DNA of 64,000 nucleotides from Punica granatum (taxonomy: Eukaryota; Streptophyta; Magnoliopsida; Myrtales; Lythraceae): contig NC_045127.1 in NCBI RefSeq assembly GCF_007655135.1, positions 23,478,199 to 23,542,198 of the forward strand, written 5' to 3'. This document shows, in pieces, positions 33,466-45,491 of the stretch (positions are counted from its first letter, which is position 1; each line of letters starts with the position of its first letter). The position numbers were made by a program, and so were the translations under genes. Below the pieces are notes generated by a model. The model worked only from the letters and a program-made list of their open reading frames with translations, was not told the DNA's origin and ran no database searches.

Positions 33466-35945
33466 CCTCCATCGAAAGCTAGCCGATAAGCTCCAATTCA
33501 TGGACTTCTCGGATGAGGAATAGAGAGGAGCTGTCACCATGAAGAACTCTTCCATTGTTCTCCACTAGCTACTCACTCAATCTCGATTGATTCCCTAGGC
33601 CAAATAGAATTCTGCAGCCAGGTCTCGATGGCCACCTGATTGAGTCATGCTGAGGTGCTGATATTAGTGGATGTGGATGCTGTGACAGGGGTCAATATTA
33701 AAACCCGTGCTGTATTGTGGCAGTCTAGGATTGAGAAAGCGCAACCCCATGCTTGGCGCTTAAGGAGATCGATAGGCTGGTCAGTGAGTCGAAGCTGAGC
33801 CCCATGGAGGCTTATACCCGGCTGTTGAGGACTCTTCACGAGGTAAACTGATCATAAGCACGTTCAAGTCAGAGAAATATCTATCAGCTGTCCTGCAGAA
33901 GGCTCTGGGCCAATACCCTAAGACCAAGATGTTTGTGGGTAAGAAGGCAGCCAGTGGGGGATTCAAGGCTAGGCCTACGTTTTGTTTGTCCAGTTGGTGC
34001 TTGAGCCGCTTTGCCAGGTCTATCAGGCGGCTCTAGGACCTGAGGGGGACAGAAAAAATGCTCGAGAAAGTCATCAAAACATATTATTTGTCCATTCCAC
34101 CTCACGGGCTTCAGAATAAAGATCCTGAAATCGCCCCCCAAGCTATTATGAGCTGCTGGCTTCCACTCTCAGATTCGATCTTGTCTGTGGTTGTTCATTG
34201 TACGCCTGGTCCTACTGGGGCTCAGTCATTTCAAAAATTGCAGTTGCTTCCCAAGAGAGAGGTCTTGGATAGTGGAGTGGACTAAGATGTGCTTGCTGAG
34301 GCTGAGCTTTTACTCCTGGTCTGGATTGTGGGTTATGGCTTAAAAGCTCAATCTGATAAGTGGTGGTATCCAAGTCTCATATAAATCAATGGATTTTGAT
34401 TTATCTTTTCTATGTGGGATTAATATCCCCAATAGGGGTGAGTTATTGAGGGTTGTGAATTTCTATAGAAACTCTCCATAACTCTCAATAACCCACCATA
34501 ACCTGCAATCCAAACAACGTTGTGGTTTGCGATCGCAGTAATGAAGCTCCATGTGCAGCTCTCGTGACCAAGGCGTTTGCTCCCAGTGAAAATGCTACCT
34601 CGAAGGGACAAGCAGCGAAATTGAACAATACCATGAAGACTCATTTGAAAAATTGGATGAGTGCTTTCTTGCATTTGCGAGGATCTTCAGCAGGGTCCTT
34701 TCTGGAGGGCAGAGAATCTTTGTGCTCTCAGCTTAAGAGGAATCTGAGTTGTAGACTCTATATCTAATGATGGGAAGGATTAAAACCGGTTTCCTCTGCA
34801 AAGTATGGGAATGTGGTGGCTATCCGATCCGCGGGCTCGGTCAGCATATACTAAAGACTGCAACTCTTTCTTCTACGATAAATTATTGGCCTTTTTCAAC
34901 CATGGCCTTTCAGGTGTCCTCCAATCTGCGAGTTGCAATCGTGCGGTTCGATCGCACTGATGTGAGTGCTCTGGTGAAAGGACTGGGGCTTCTGAACCGG
35001 GCAGACTCCATTTGTATAGGTCACTGTTTCTAGCCGGGGGGAGCTTGTGCATGCTGCTGCAGGAGGGGTCCATCAGGAGATGTATATAAGGATTTTATGA
35101 GAGGATTGCAAAGATGAGATTAGAAGTCTCTCCACTGCTCCTTTCCTATATATATGGAGACGATCGAGGGAAAAGACCATGCCCAACGGAAGATGTATCA
35201 TTCATTTTCATGTAATGAATCTTATTAAGCCCCTGATGCATCACCAGAGTCGGACCTGTCATTATGCTGAAGCAATGAGTCTCTAGAGCAGTGTGGTGTC
35301 AGGATTTCAGCTTGCTGCATCTTCGGGTCCCTTGTCTGATGAGCCCATGTGGGGCTTAGCTTTTATGGCCGAGGCTTTTATCTCCCCTTTACTTAGCAAG
35401 GGGGAGGAGTTGTAACACAGCCATCAGCCGACACTGCAGCTCGGGATCTTCAATGTGCAGGTTAATTATGGCAACAGTTAAGGATGTGTGCCGGGCAGCT
35501 GTTTTTCAGCATATTCCCCAGTTAGTCAAGGCCATGTGCTACTGCAAGCTGAACATGCGAGCCTATTACCTGGGACCAATGTATGCAGTGCTCTTTAGAA
35601 GGCTGGCCCAGGTCCTAAAGGAAGAAATGCAAGAAGGGTCTCCCCTGATCACAGTTCATGCCTATGTTACCTTGGCAGAGAGTTTCCGGTTTGCGGATGA
35701 GCTGAGGAAGTGGACCTCCCGAGCTGTGAGCATGCTCATCCTGCTCAGTCACTAGGAAGCAATCCCTGAGGACCCTTTCTTTGCGCCTGAGACTGAAGAG
35801 GGGATCTAGGAGGTTGTTGAGGGCTTGACTATCCTTCTACATACTGCAAGAAGTTAATTCATGCCGCGAGGAGGAAAGGACTTCATCTCGAGGAGTTCAG
35901 CACGTAACAAAGCAAAAGACCCTTGCTCGGAAAGCCTTGCTAGAT
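33466..35945 (+). pseudogene. Elongation-factor-like GTPase 1 (EFL1/RIA1) pseudogene
   Basis: EFL1 is the EF-2-like GTPase that releases eIF6 from the 60S subunit. Segments appear in family order: LQFMDFSDEE (about 33490) and VTMKNSSIVLH; a G3 region reading DSLGQ instead of DSPGH (about 33585); SKLSPMEAYTRLLRTLHEVN (about 33790-33850); FKSEKYLS joined directly to a part normally some 200 residues later, PKTKMFVGKKAASGGFKARP (about 33920-33980); MLEKVIKTYYLS, NKDPEIAPQAIMSCWLPLSD and LLPKREVLDSGVD (34058-34285); a MITE; NEAPCAALVTKAF (about 34540); RGLGQHILKTATLSST (34825-34870); and C-terminal YLGPMYAVLFRRLAQVLKEE and EGSPLITVHAYV (35565-35670). Many stops and frame changes. No function expected. 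Confidence 0.82.
34317..34516. mobile_element. 200 bp MITE inside the EFL1 relic
   Basis: TGGTCTGGATTGTGGGTTAT at the left is opposed by ATAACCTGCAATCCAAACA at the right: an imperfect TIR around TCTGGATTG..GGTTATGG. Coding similarity to EFL1 (DVLAEAEL before, NEAPC after) resumes on either side. No clear target duplication seen. Confidence 0.7.
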
Positions 35946-36548
35946 TTTGAGTCATTTTCTTGTCATTGTTTCACAATTATAGAAATTCTGTGGCTTGGCT
36001 CCCTTGTATTTTATGAATTGATAGGATTAGGACTAAAAATTTGATTACTCTACCAGCCGATATTTGTATCAGTGGGCAAACTATGTTGGAAAAACATTCT
36101 GCGATAAGAAGCTGATAGAACCGTCTCTCATCGAAATGGTAAACTTGAGTCGATCTTCAAGCACTCGAGCGACTTCCTCTGGGTCTGGCGGTTGAATCAG
36201 GCAGCATTTGCAGGTGCTGTCAACAAGGTTTTAGAACATGTGCGCATGCATTGGACGCCTTTATAAGGATGTTTGTCGGGGATTTAGCCGATAATCTTAA
36301 TGGACAGCACTTCATTAGGTATGGTACCTTACAAGTGTACTACTCTCAAAAGGAAGGAACCAACTTGAATCTCTAGTCCCGGCTTTCCCGGGTCGGTCAT
36401 CCATTGGCTGCTAAAGCAGTAGAGCCATTCACGACCTTCCCCAAAGCCAATGATTTGCTCTCTTATTTGCTGGAACAAACAATTACATTTTGTGGTTTAC
36501 TATGGATATTAGTAATATATATAGGAATGAAACAGAACAGTCGCATAA
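35946..36548. other. Intergenic stretch between EFL1 relic and tRNA-like gene
   Basis: Short protein-like runs exist but nothing I recognise. Confidence 0.35.
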
Positions 36549-36553
36549 GCGGG

Positions 36554-36596
<43 letters not shown>

Positions 36597-36619
36597 GCGT
36601 GCTGGACACGCTCACCGCA
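36549..36619 (+). tRNA. tRNA-Phe(GAA)-like gene with a damaged T loop (probable pseudogene)
   Basis: GCGGGGATAGCTCAGTTGGG begins a standard plant tRNA-Phe: acceptor strand, D arm with intact A box, and anticodon arm GACTGAAGATC with anticodon GAA. The T stem GCGTG/CACGC can pair, but the loop is CTGGA, 5 nt, instead of the normal 7 nt TTCGATC. The total is 71 nt, two short. This removes the invariant TTC and the B box, so transcription and folding should both fail. The acceptor 3' side TCACCGC plus A is intact. Confidence 0.85.
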
Positions 36620-39523
36620 TTTTTCATTTTATAAACTTTTAATTGAAGTAATTTTATAAACTTTTAATTGCAGTAATATTATTATACCGCAATTATCCTT
36701 TTTATTTCTCGTGTTTCCTTATTATTGACAAGTCGAATAAACACCTGATCCGACACAAATCCACGGATAACTCGCAGCTGAGGATACAGAGCCGAGAAAT
36801 TGTTCATTTCCTGTTAAGCCCACAACCATAGAGAAAGATCAATTTAACCTGTTACTATCACAACGTGACTAACCCAACCCGCTGTTATTCATTTCTTGCG
36901 TATAGTCTGGGTTATCTAATAACTAGATGCAGTAAGACTAACCTTCAGCTTAATAGTAACATCGTCCTCTTCACCCCGATCCTGTCTCACGTGGACAGTC
37001 CCAATTTCCAATATCTTGTTACAATTGTCGTTCGCCATGTTTGTTCCATCAGCCAATGAAAATGCAAAAGTTACAAAATCCTTAAAAAAAGAAAAAAGGA
37101 AAATTGTAGTGGCAATTTCGGTTAATTAAATGTTAGGGCGGGGGGTATTTCTATCTTTCGACGTAAGTATTAATCTCAATTCACCCTTATCCCACCCCCT
37201 ACATGGGATTTAGTCTCTTAGTAATTATATCTCACCTTATCCCTATTCTATTGACACCAAATGCGAGATAAGGATTCCAAAATCCTAATCCCAATCCATA
37301 TCCTGACTGTCAAATACGGGACGAAGAATTAGTTCTCACTTTCCATCTTTCTAAATTAACTTTTCAAAGGAGAATGTTTGCCTCCCTATCTCTTAATGAG
37401 CTTTAACAGACGAGGAAGGGTCAGAGAAGTCCCCCACCAGTTCCTCTCTCTCCATTTCCATTCATTACCCTCCATTTGAATACAATTTAATGTTACTCAT
37501 ACAAAAAAAAACAATTTAACTAGATTTCTATTCCTAGGATTCTTTTTCATATATTTCTATACCATTTTTTATTGGAATTATTTACATTTTGAAACACAAA
37601 TTTTTGATTAAAAATAATAAAGATTTTCAATTATTAATTATAATTTCAAATATTTATTTTAACTTTTTGTTAGAAACTAGAGTAAGTCAATTATTTTTCT
37701 GCCACATAGCAAGTTAATTATTATAATAATATTTAAAACTATTTATTTCAATTGAGATGCATCATGTTTTTGTTAATTATCGATATAGATTGACATATAT
37801 TAAGTTTAATAATTAGAATAAAACTTCATTTCTCTCGTTTTTTAAACAATATTTATGAGATTCTTATTTTAAAATTTTATTTTTTATTTTATTTATGAGT
37901 TTAAGCTAATAGCGATGTATTATAATATTTTTCGTTTAGAAGACCATAACTTTTTTGAAAATTATATTTTTATTTATAAGCTTAAAATATTTATAACTTT
38001 ATATATAATTTTTACAATGATTATTCTGAATTTTGAAAAATATATTGGCTTCCTAATACAATAAAATATTTTAATAATTGATTTCAAGTTTCACACGATA
38101 ATTAAATAATAAAACTAGACTAATTTTGCATGGTTCAATATATATTTTGCTACAAATAATCACAATTAGTAAGCACTAAATTATATTTATTTAATAGTAA
38201 GTATATTTGAGAGATTTGTTTTAAATGGCATTCTTATGATAAGTTCATATATATTTACTTCATGACCCATTTTTTGAATATGAAAATTTCGTGACATGCT
38301 TGTTTAATTAATTTATATTATCATATGGCCATAAATAATAATAACAATTTTAATCTTATAATAGAAATTAGATTAAAATCCAATTAGATAAACCAAATTC
38401 ACATGATTAAATCAACTCTCTTAAACATTTCAAAATTTTGTTCACTAATAAGAGATTATTTATTAATATAGGAGGCAATTTTAGTTATATGACCATAAGT
38501 TCGTAGAATTAATTATTTTTTTTTATTTTTTTAGTGTTCTATCTTTGTATTATACGCGGTTTCATCATTTCATACATTCATTTCATTTATGTAATTATAT
38601 ATTTTAAAAATAATTTGCTTCTCAAGAATCATTAAAAATCAAAAAATAATTTAAAATTTCACACAACAATCTTTGAATAAAGACCTTCGATGAAGTTGGA
38701 CTAATTAACTTACTAAGTTTTTGTTTTTGAAGTTTCTCTTACAAGTATGATTTATGCATTTTTAACCTCAATTTCATATATTTTAAATTCTTTCACATGC
38801 TAGCAGTTTATTGTTTAGTTATATATATGATTAATTATTTTTTAATATAAGTTATATAATAAGATTCAATTAAATATTTCATTGTTATGTAATTATAAAT
38901 TGATCATTAATCCTACTAACTATGATCCTATTTAATGCAAAGTGGAGCCAATTTTACTATATATGTGGATGGATGTTTAATAGATAAATTTTTAGTTAGT
39001 CACCTCGTCAAATAAATTTCCAAGCTAGTCGATACGTGAGATCTGATCATCTTTTAACATTAAAAAAAAGGTTTTCATTTTCACCGAAAAAATTATTATT
39101 ACAAAGAATAAAGCCCGAAATTCTTTTTCTTATCTCTTTCATTTTCCAAAATGATCATTAGTAAAATAACTTTAATTAATAGCAAACATTATATTAAAAT
39201 AAAAATAAAAATTAAATTTTAAGTTTAATCTTAAAAAATTGCCAACTTCAACCCTATTTTCTTCCTCTTCCTACTCTCCCTTTCCATCAGGAGCCGGCCC
39301 CGAGCCGGCTCCCCCTGGAGATGGCAAATTGAAGGGGGATTCATCCCTCTGAATGAGGACGAGGCCCTCTTCCCGTCTAGCCAATCAAGGACCGCCACGT
39401 GCTACTACAACAATAGCTTTATCTTCTTTATTTTTTCTTTTACCGACTTACCCGTGTGGGCCTGCTACTCCCGCCACTTGACATGCAGCGGGTCACACAA
39501 TTGTGTTTCGCTCTTTTTTTAAA
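36620..39523. other. Long AT-rich intergenic region
   Basis: About 2.9 kb without a supported gene. A 24 bp tandem duplication (ATTTTATAAACTTTTAATTG, 36627-36675) follows the tRNA. The rest is low-complexity AT-rich sequence. Confidence 0.5.
39290..39312. repeat. Perfect GC-rich hairpin
   Basis: GGAGCCGGC, five-base loop CCCGA, GCCGGCTCC: a 9 bp perfect stem in otherwise AT-rich DNA. Confidence 0.8.
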
Positions 39524-40141
39524 TGGCAAATTACATAAAAAAACCCAAGTTTTGTAAAATGTCTCAGTTATGTCCTAAATTTTGTTTTGTAATAAAAAAA
39601 TCACATGTTTTGAGAATCGTCTCAGATTTGACCTCCCGTTACCATTCCGTTAAGTTTGCCGTCTATTTGCCTATGTGGATTTCACGGGACCCACGAAATT
39701 TACATATCATCTGATCATCTTCTCTTTTCTTTACAAAAATAACCTAAATTTTCAGAAAAGTCACAGTTTTATTCCAAATTTTGATTTGTAATTTAAAAAA
39801 TACATATTTTAAAATTTCTCAGAAATGGTCCATGAGAGGAGATGTTAGCCGGGACCGACTTTAAAGTAAAAACATATAGTTTTTTTCATTACATATTAAA
39901 TTTATGATGAAGTTGAGACTTTTTTGAAAATTTGAAGTTTTTTATTTAACCTATCTTATTTGTTTATTAATTTATGTCTAAAGTTAATAGTCCACATATG
40001 CAAAATTAACGGAATTTATAACGGATGTCATTTTTGAGACAATTTAGAAAACTTATGGTTTTTTTTGTTACAAAACAAAATTTAGATCAAAACTGAAATT
40101 TTTTACAAAATTTAAGTTTTTTTTGTGTAATTTGCCCTTTC
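39524..40141. mobile_element. Long-TIR non-autonomous DNA element
   Basis: The left arm (GGCAAATTACATAAAAAAAC, then TTTTGTTTTGTAATAAAAAA, GTCTCA) is mirrored on the right (GTTACAAAACAAAATTTAG, GTGTAATTTGCCC). Arms are about 150-180 bp and diverged; the centre holds a further pair of weaker inverted matches (CCGTTAAGTTTGCC versus GCAAAATTAACGGAAT). No coding capacity. Confidence 0.65.
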
Positions 40142-41670
40142 TTAAAAAATAAAAAGTGTGGAACTACAACAAAAACCCAAATAGGGACTGATCATTGAAA
40201 TATCCGGTCATTCTTTTTGGGTGGTTCCTCTTTGAGTAACATGGCGCATGTGTGGCACCATGTGTGCTCTCGATGGGGACTCAAAGAGGGACTCCCATTG
40301 GACATGCTCTCATGTTGTGCAGCATTGCTGGGAATGGAGTGAAAAAAACTATTTAAAAGGAGACTCCTGAAATGAGAGAGATCATGATGCAATTGGTCAA
40401 ACCTCTTGACGATTGGTTGCTACTTGCTTGACAGCCATGGGAGCAGCAATCCGTTAGCAATGCTCTAATCAAGCCCTCGCAAGAAAAACCATCTACTGCG
40501 TAATCTTTATCAGAAACATTCTTGAAGATCAATAATAAGTTGAAGCATGAATTCGAAAGAATCTCTAGTTAATAAAAACATATTATCAACATTTATAAAA
40601 CATATCCAAATTAGAAAAATATATTAAAAAAAAGAAACATGTCCAACAGTCCACCAATCTCACTAATTATTCTTTTATAGTGAGATTTCATTTTATAAAA
40701 AAATAAATATATAAAATGTAAAAAAAGAAAAAGTCACAATTCTTATTCTATAGTGAGATTTCATTTTTTGTATATATTTATTTTTTCATTCTGTGAACTA
40801 TTTATGAATTGTTAAACCGCTATAAGTTTTGGAGTTTAGGATTTTAAATTATGCTTTATAATTTTATCAATTGGTTCAGTTCGGTTAGCAGAAATGGAAT
40901 ACAATTTGTTTGGGATTTTTTTCCCCTTCAAAGATGGTTTTGAAATATGGTTTTCTAAATTCTTATCCAAAAAATTTAAGATGATTATAGTTCATATTAA
41001 AAATTATATTGAGCTATCATGTGGTCACTCCTAGTAGTTGGGCCTTGTGAGCGGCCATCTGACACTCTACATAGTCTAGAGCCTCCATATTAATAGATCT
41101 ATCAAAAACTCAAAACGGCAAAATCAAAGTGGACACACATAATCTTGAGCATAATAATAAACAGAAAAAAAAATAGGATGAAATTGAGAAATTTAAAGTA
41201 ATGAAACTTAATAAGAAATATGTTATTAAGTCAAAGATAGTAAATCGGTTGGAGTGTCTATTTTTCGTCAAGAATAGAGTGGAGTGTCCGTTTTTCGTCA
41301 AGAATGAGATATAATGGTATTTAGCAAAATCTTAAAGGAGGTTAACGTCTTTTATCCATATTTTTTTACTTTAATGAAATTTCTTAGTCGTATTGGATTA
41401 AATTTATTTGTACAAGTCGGAGATTTTATTATCATCATATCATTATGGATAAGTTACAGTGGAAGTGCTCGAATTTAAAATTAAGTTTTAAAAGAATTAT
41501 TTTCACTAAATCAGTCCAAAATATTTAGTCTGATATAAACCTTTAGTCCAAATCGTGGTGTCAACCGGGTGATGATACAGACATTACGACTGTTAAATAG
41601 TAATATACCACATCTCGCTTGTTATTTTTCTTACAATGTGGCATTTTAATTTAAATAAGATAGAATATCA
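40142..41670. other. AT-rich intergenic region with a small tandem duplication
   Basis: No gene seen. GGAGTGTC..TTTTTCGTCAAGAAT occurs twice with a 30 bp period at 41251-41305. Confidence 0.45.
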
Positions 41671-41712
41671 AATGTGTATATATATATATATATAATATAA
41701 CTATATATATAG
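41671..41712. repeat. TA microsatellite
   Basis: Run of TA repeats with small interruptions. Confidence 0.85.
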
Positions 41713-42220
41713 GTATATGAGATGGAGAGCCCAACGGGGTTCTCTACGAGGGAAGGCGGAGGCCGCCTCACTAGCAGCTGGCAACCCCATCAGTTGAAAA
41801 AAAAAAAAAACAAAAGAAAAAAGAAAGAAGAGATCTAAAAATCACTAAGGGGCCTGGTGGCCACACCAGGGGGACCACAATCCCACTTATTGGGGGTACC
41901 CGGAGGCCATTATAGTTGCCAACGAACTTGTGGAGGGGATAGCAATAACCGGTCTGGCCACCAGTTCCATTTTATGAAAAAAAAGGGTAGACTTTGAAAA
42001 AATTAAAAGTTTGTGATTTTATGGAAATAAAAAATGCATGTTCAGATTTCATTTGTCACATTAGCACCTCTATCATTCACGTAAGTATTTTTAATGGAGG
42101 AATTGATGTTTTGACATATGAAGCAAAATATTGTGAATTTACATATTAAAATAAAATAAATAGATATGGTAATTTAAGGAAAGTATAAGTATTTTTAGAC
42201 TATTAACCTTATAATATATA

Positions 42221-42290
42221 ATGGCGCAATGGTGAGGGAGAATTCATGTCGTTACATGAATTTTCAAACCTAGCTCACTATTGCATGACT
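42221..42290 (+). mobile_element. Possible SINE head (tRNA-like)
   Basis: TGGCGCAATGGTGAGGG (42222-42238) resembles a pol III A box and TTTCAAACC (42262-42270) a weak B box. The block also folds: GCAATGGTGAG pairs with CTCACTATTGC (one mismatch), with an inner perfect stem AATTCATGT/ACATGAATT. No 3' end or target duplication was fixed. Confidence 0.35.
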
Positions 42291-43044
42291 TCTTATAAGC
42301 CCTTATGGAAACAGCTTCTCCCACAAGGAATTAAACAATTAAATTATCATGACGTCATTGATAAAGAGGAAATAGCTTCACCGATAAGTCTCTACCAATA
42401 AATATTTAGGTAAAAAATGCACTTCTCACCCTTGTGGTATTCTTTAATGACAATAAGACCCAAACTTGATCCAAATAAACACTCTTCCAGTTGACCAAGT
42501 TGGCTAACAGGACGGTTAGATGATAAAAGAAAAAAAAATAAAAAGAAGTAAAAATGGACTAAATCAGCCCATAATCGTCTGAAAAGCCCAAAAAAACCCC
42601 CAAAATGAACCAGTCAACACCTTCACTTAGGTGCTGATTGTTCTAACTCTATTATATATGGTGTTCATCGTTGGTAAAGACTATTGACTACGACAACATC
42701 ATATCGAAAAATTTCTCATTGATTACGTATAAAGTATTGTCGATTTTATAGAATGGCAGATCATTGACTATTGCCACTTTCTTTGATAATTTATTAGCTT
42801 AAATATAAGATAAATGAGTTAAGTGTCATTACTCCAACTTTGAAGAATTTTGAGGAGTAATTTGAATTGAAATTCACTTAATTAAATATTGATATTTTAT
42901 TTATTAGCTAAGTAATTTACGGCCTCGGTGCCCTAGTAACTAGCAAAACAAACCGCCTTCTCTGATCTTCCTTTGCGTTTGCTCCGGTGAAACTTCTCCC
43001 TCTCACATTTTCAAGATGCGAGACAATTTAGAAAAGACTACGTG

Positions 43045-43083
<39 letters not shown>

Positions 43084-43239
43084 TTTAATTTTGTAATTAA
43101 AAAGGACTTACCCTTGTGAAGAAGACTAAAAGACTTTTTTTTTCAATCGATTATAGGTTGATTAATTTGGTCCATTTTTATTTCTTTTTCTTTCTATTTT
43201 TGTTTTGAATTATTTCATCATTTAACCTGCTAGTTTCAC
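42291..43239. other. Intergenic region, AT-rich
   Basis: Nothing recognised apart from a TA run near 43049-43075. The end of the copia LTR may lie in its right part. Confidence 0.4.
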
Positions 43240-43602
43240 GAGTCTACAGAAAAATAAAAGAATGAGAAATTCAAAATTTTTTACTCCTGAAATTAGATCC
43301 CAATACCTACTAGAATAATAAGAGTAGATAAATTGTACCTGGAATATTTCAAATTGTTGATCGAGCGCCCCACACGTGACGCCTCTATGGGTATCCACAC
43401 TTACTTTCTCGACAGGTCTTCAAGATCAGCGGTACTAGCAGCCAATGCTTGAAGGAAACAACGGTGCAATACCTAAAATTATTAGAGTAATGGACCTATT
43501 CGAGTTTGAACTATTCAACTCAAATTTCCCACACATACGTGTATACATGCATGCACATATACATGCATTTGTATATTAATACACACAGCCATATATATCT
43601 AC

Positions 43603-43608
<6 letters not shown>

Positions 43609-43639
<31 letters not shown>
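43609..43639. repeat. TA microsatellite
   Basis: About 15 TA units, inside the copia LTR part. Confidence 0.9.
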
Positions 43640-43643
<4 letters not shown>

Positions 43644-43950
43644 CTTTTGGGGGCACTTTTGCTTGTCCCACTGATGTGTGGGATTGCCCAAATTTGGGTT
43701 TCCACATGACATGTGGATGGCCACATGTAAGCCATATAGTCATACTAGGTGGCTATAAAAATGACCATGCAAGTGGCCATGTATGTTGGCCTAACATGGA
43801 CGTGCCACTTGGTCCTAATTCAGGACCTAGTATGTCTATATTTCGTGTAAAAATTAGTCTAATAAATTTAATAAATTGCGTCTAATTAATCAACAAATTT
43901 TAATCTCATTAAATATTCGATTAATCAATCGCACCTTAAATCGTTTAATT

Positions 43951-43955
43951 ATTAT
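43951..43955. repeat. Target-site duplication of copy B, left copy
   Basis: ATTAT directly before the LTR start TGTCAGC; the right copy at 58831-58835 reads ACTAT, one difference. Confidence 0.6.
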
Positions 43956-44518
43956 TGTCAGCACCTCATTTTGGTTCACCGGTTTTAGAAATGAGGGATT
44001 TTCCTAATTTAACACCAATTTTATGATATTTTTCAAAAATAATAATATTTGGGACGTTTTTGAATTTCGCGTATATCGATGTCAATTTTCAAAATCCGGG
44101 ATGAAAACTCGAGGCCGAAAAATATTTGATTGCACGATATTGATCCATAAATTTTTCTGAACACAATGCTGAACCCGGATCGTTTTTCTGACACCTAATT
44201 GAAAAGACGAGAATTTTATAATTTATGCGTGTAAATTTCAAACTTAAAAAAAAAAAAAATTGTGTGACAGCGGTTAGATCTCGTTTGACCGTTGCCCCTG
44301 CCCTTCTCCTTTTCTCTTTCCCGCCCACGCCTTCTTCTTCCTTCTTCTTTCCTTTTTCTTTTCTTTCTTCCCCTTTTCCCCTACAACCCTTCTGATCGAA
44401 CCTGCCTCCTTTCCTCTTCCTTCTCTTTTCTTTTCGTTTTCGTTTTCCTTCTCCTCTTCCACGCTGAACTTGCTCCCTGACCGAACTAGCAAGCTTTCCT
44501 CCTCCTTTCTCTTCTCTT

Positions 44519-44540
44519 CCCCCCCCCCCCCCCCCCCCCC
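44519..44540 (+). repeat. Poly-C run in the 5' LTR
   Basis: Twenty-two consecutive C, followed by ACCCCCC. The 3' LTR has a T run at the equivalent place (about 54886-54896). Exact length may be affected by sequencing. Confidence 0.9.
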
Positions 44541-45484
44541 ACCCCCCTCTTTTCCCTCTTTGTCATGCCCTGTCCGAGCTTGCCATCTCGCCTCTACTCA
44601 CGGCAACTCCCACTGAGACCTGCAACCTGTCCTTCTCCTTCCTTCTTCTCCTTTCTATTATCTTCTCTGTAGGAACTGACACCCGGAACCCACCCTTCTC
44701 GACACGCGACCTCTCCCCCTCGGAAACCCTCACGCAATCCCTTGCCCACCTGCCTCCTCTCTGCACATTTTCCTGTCATCTCACTGCTAGGAACGGGAAA
44801 AAAAAAGAGAAGAGAGAAAACCCTCAGCTCCTCCCCAAAAAAAGAAAAAAAAGGCCGGCAACTTGGTACCTTTCCAGCTTAGAGGCCCCAGCTCATCGGT
44901 TTGTCTGCATAAAAAAAACTGGGGAGCTCACTCTCTCTCGCTGGCTTTCTCTCTTGGCTCCCATTCGCTCTCAGTTCTCTCTCTCTCTTTCTCTCTCGCT
45001 TTCTCGGTCCCCAAACGACTACACAGACCGACCACGAGCTCACGGAAAAAAAAACTCTCAGCTCGATTCCGCTCTGCCCTCAGCTCCCTAACCGGCCTCC
45101 AGTTCACAGATTGATCTGACGCACTCTCTCCCTCAGCTGGATCAGGATCCCCTCAGCTCGCCCCCAAACCCTTTAAGCTCTCGGACCCGACCCTCAGACC
45201 GACTTTTCCTCCCCTCGATTTTCTTATTTCACTCTCACTGGTTTTTGTGTCCATTTCGGGTCGACGCAGATTCTCGGCGCCCACGAGCCCTTTGTCGTTG
45301 CGTCTAAGAGCCTCCGAAGAGCTCGAACCTCCTTAGCCAACATGGAGAAGCGACTCGAGCAGCCTGGACCGACTTTTCTCCCTCCCAGGTGCTATCCCGT
45401 CCAATCGGGTATGTCACGACCCGGTCGGGTATTCGGACCCGCCTGACCCGACTTCCCGAATTTCCTTTTTCTTCCCGAACTAGG

Positions 45485-45491
45485 TATAAAT
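45485..45491 (+). promoter_or_regulatory. Possible TATA box in the 5' LTR of copy B
   Basis: TATAAAT in the context ACTAGGTATAAATCT, conserved in the 3' LTR at 55847-55853. It lies downstream of the pyrimidine-rich section. Confidence 0.35.

Larger units (their letters stand above)
43240..43955 (-). repeat. Distal part of the copia 3' LTR, cut off by copy B
   Basis: Copy B interrupts what would otherwise be continuous minus-strand sequence from 58836 into 43955. Motifs such as GTGGATACCCATAGAGGCGTC and TTTTTCTGTAGACTCG (minus strand, 43240-43410) are of the kind I remember near the ends of plant copia LTRs. The outer limit is uncertain. It contains a TA microsatellite at 43609-43639. Confidence 0.5.

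Noticed and set aside
36549..36619. Functional tRNA-Phe
   Set aside because: T loop is two bases short and lacks TTC, so the B box is lost.
41750..41960. GC-rich patch resembling the palindrome core at 7320-7520
   Set aside because: Similar composition only; I could not align inverted arms around it.
44519..44540. Poly-C run as a functional element
   Set aside because: The matching LTR has a T run instead; slippage or sequencing artefact is simpler.
44863..45114. Frames in pyrimidine-rich LTR sequence (also 54660-54959 and 63326-63631)
   Set aside because: CT-rich DNA lacks stops; peptides are S/L/F/P runs with no domain.
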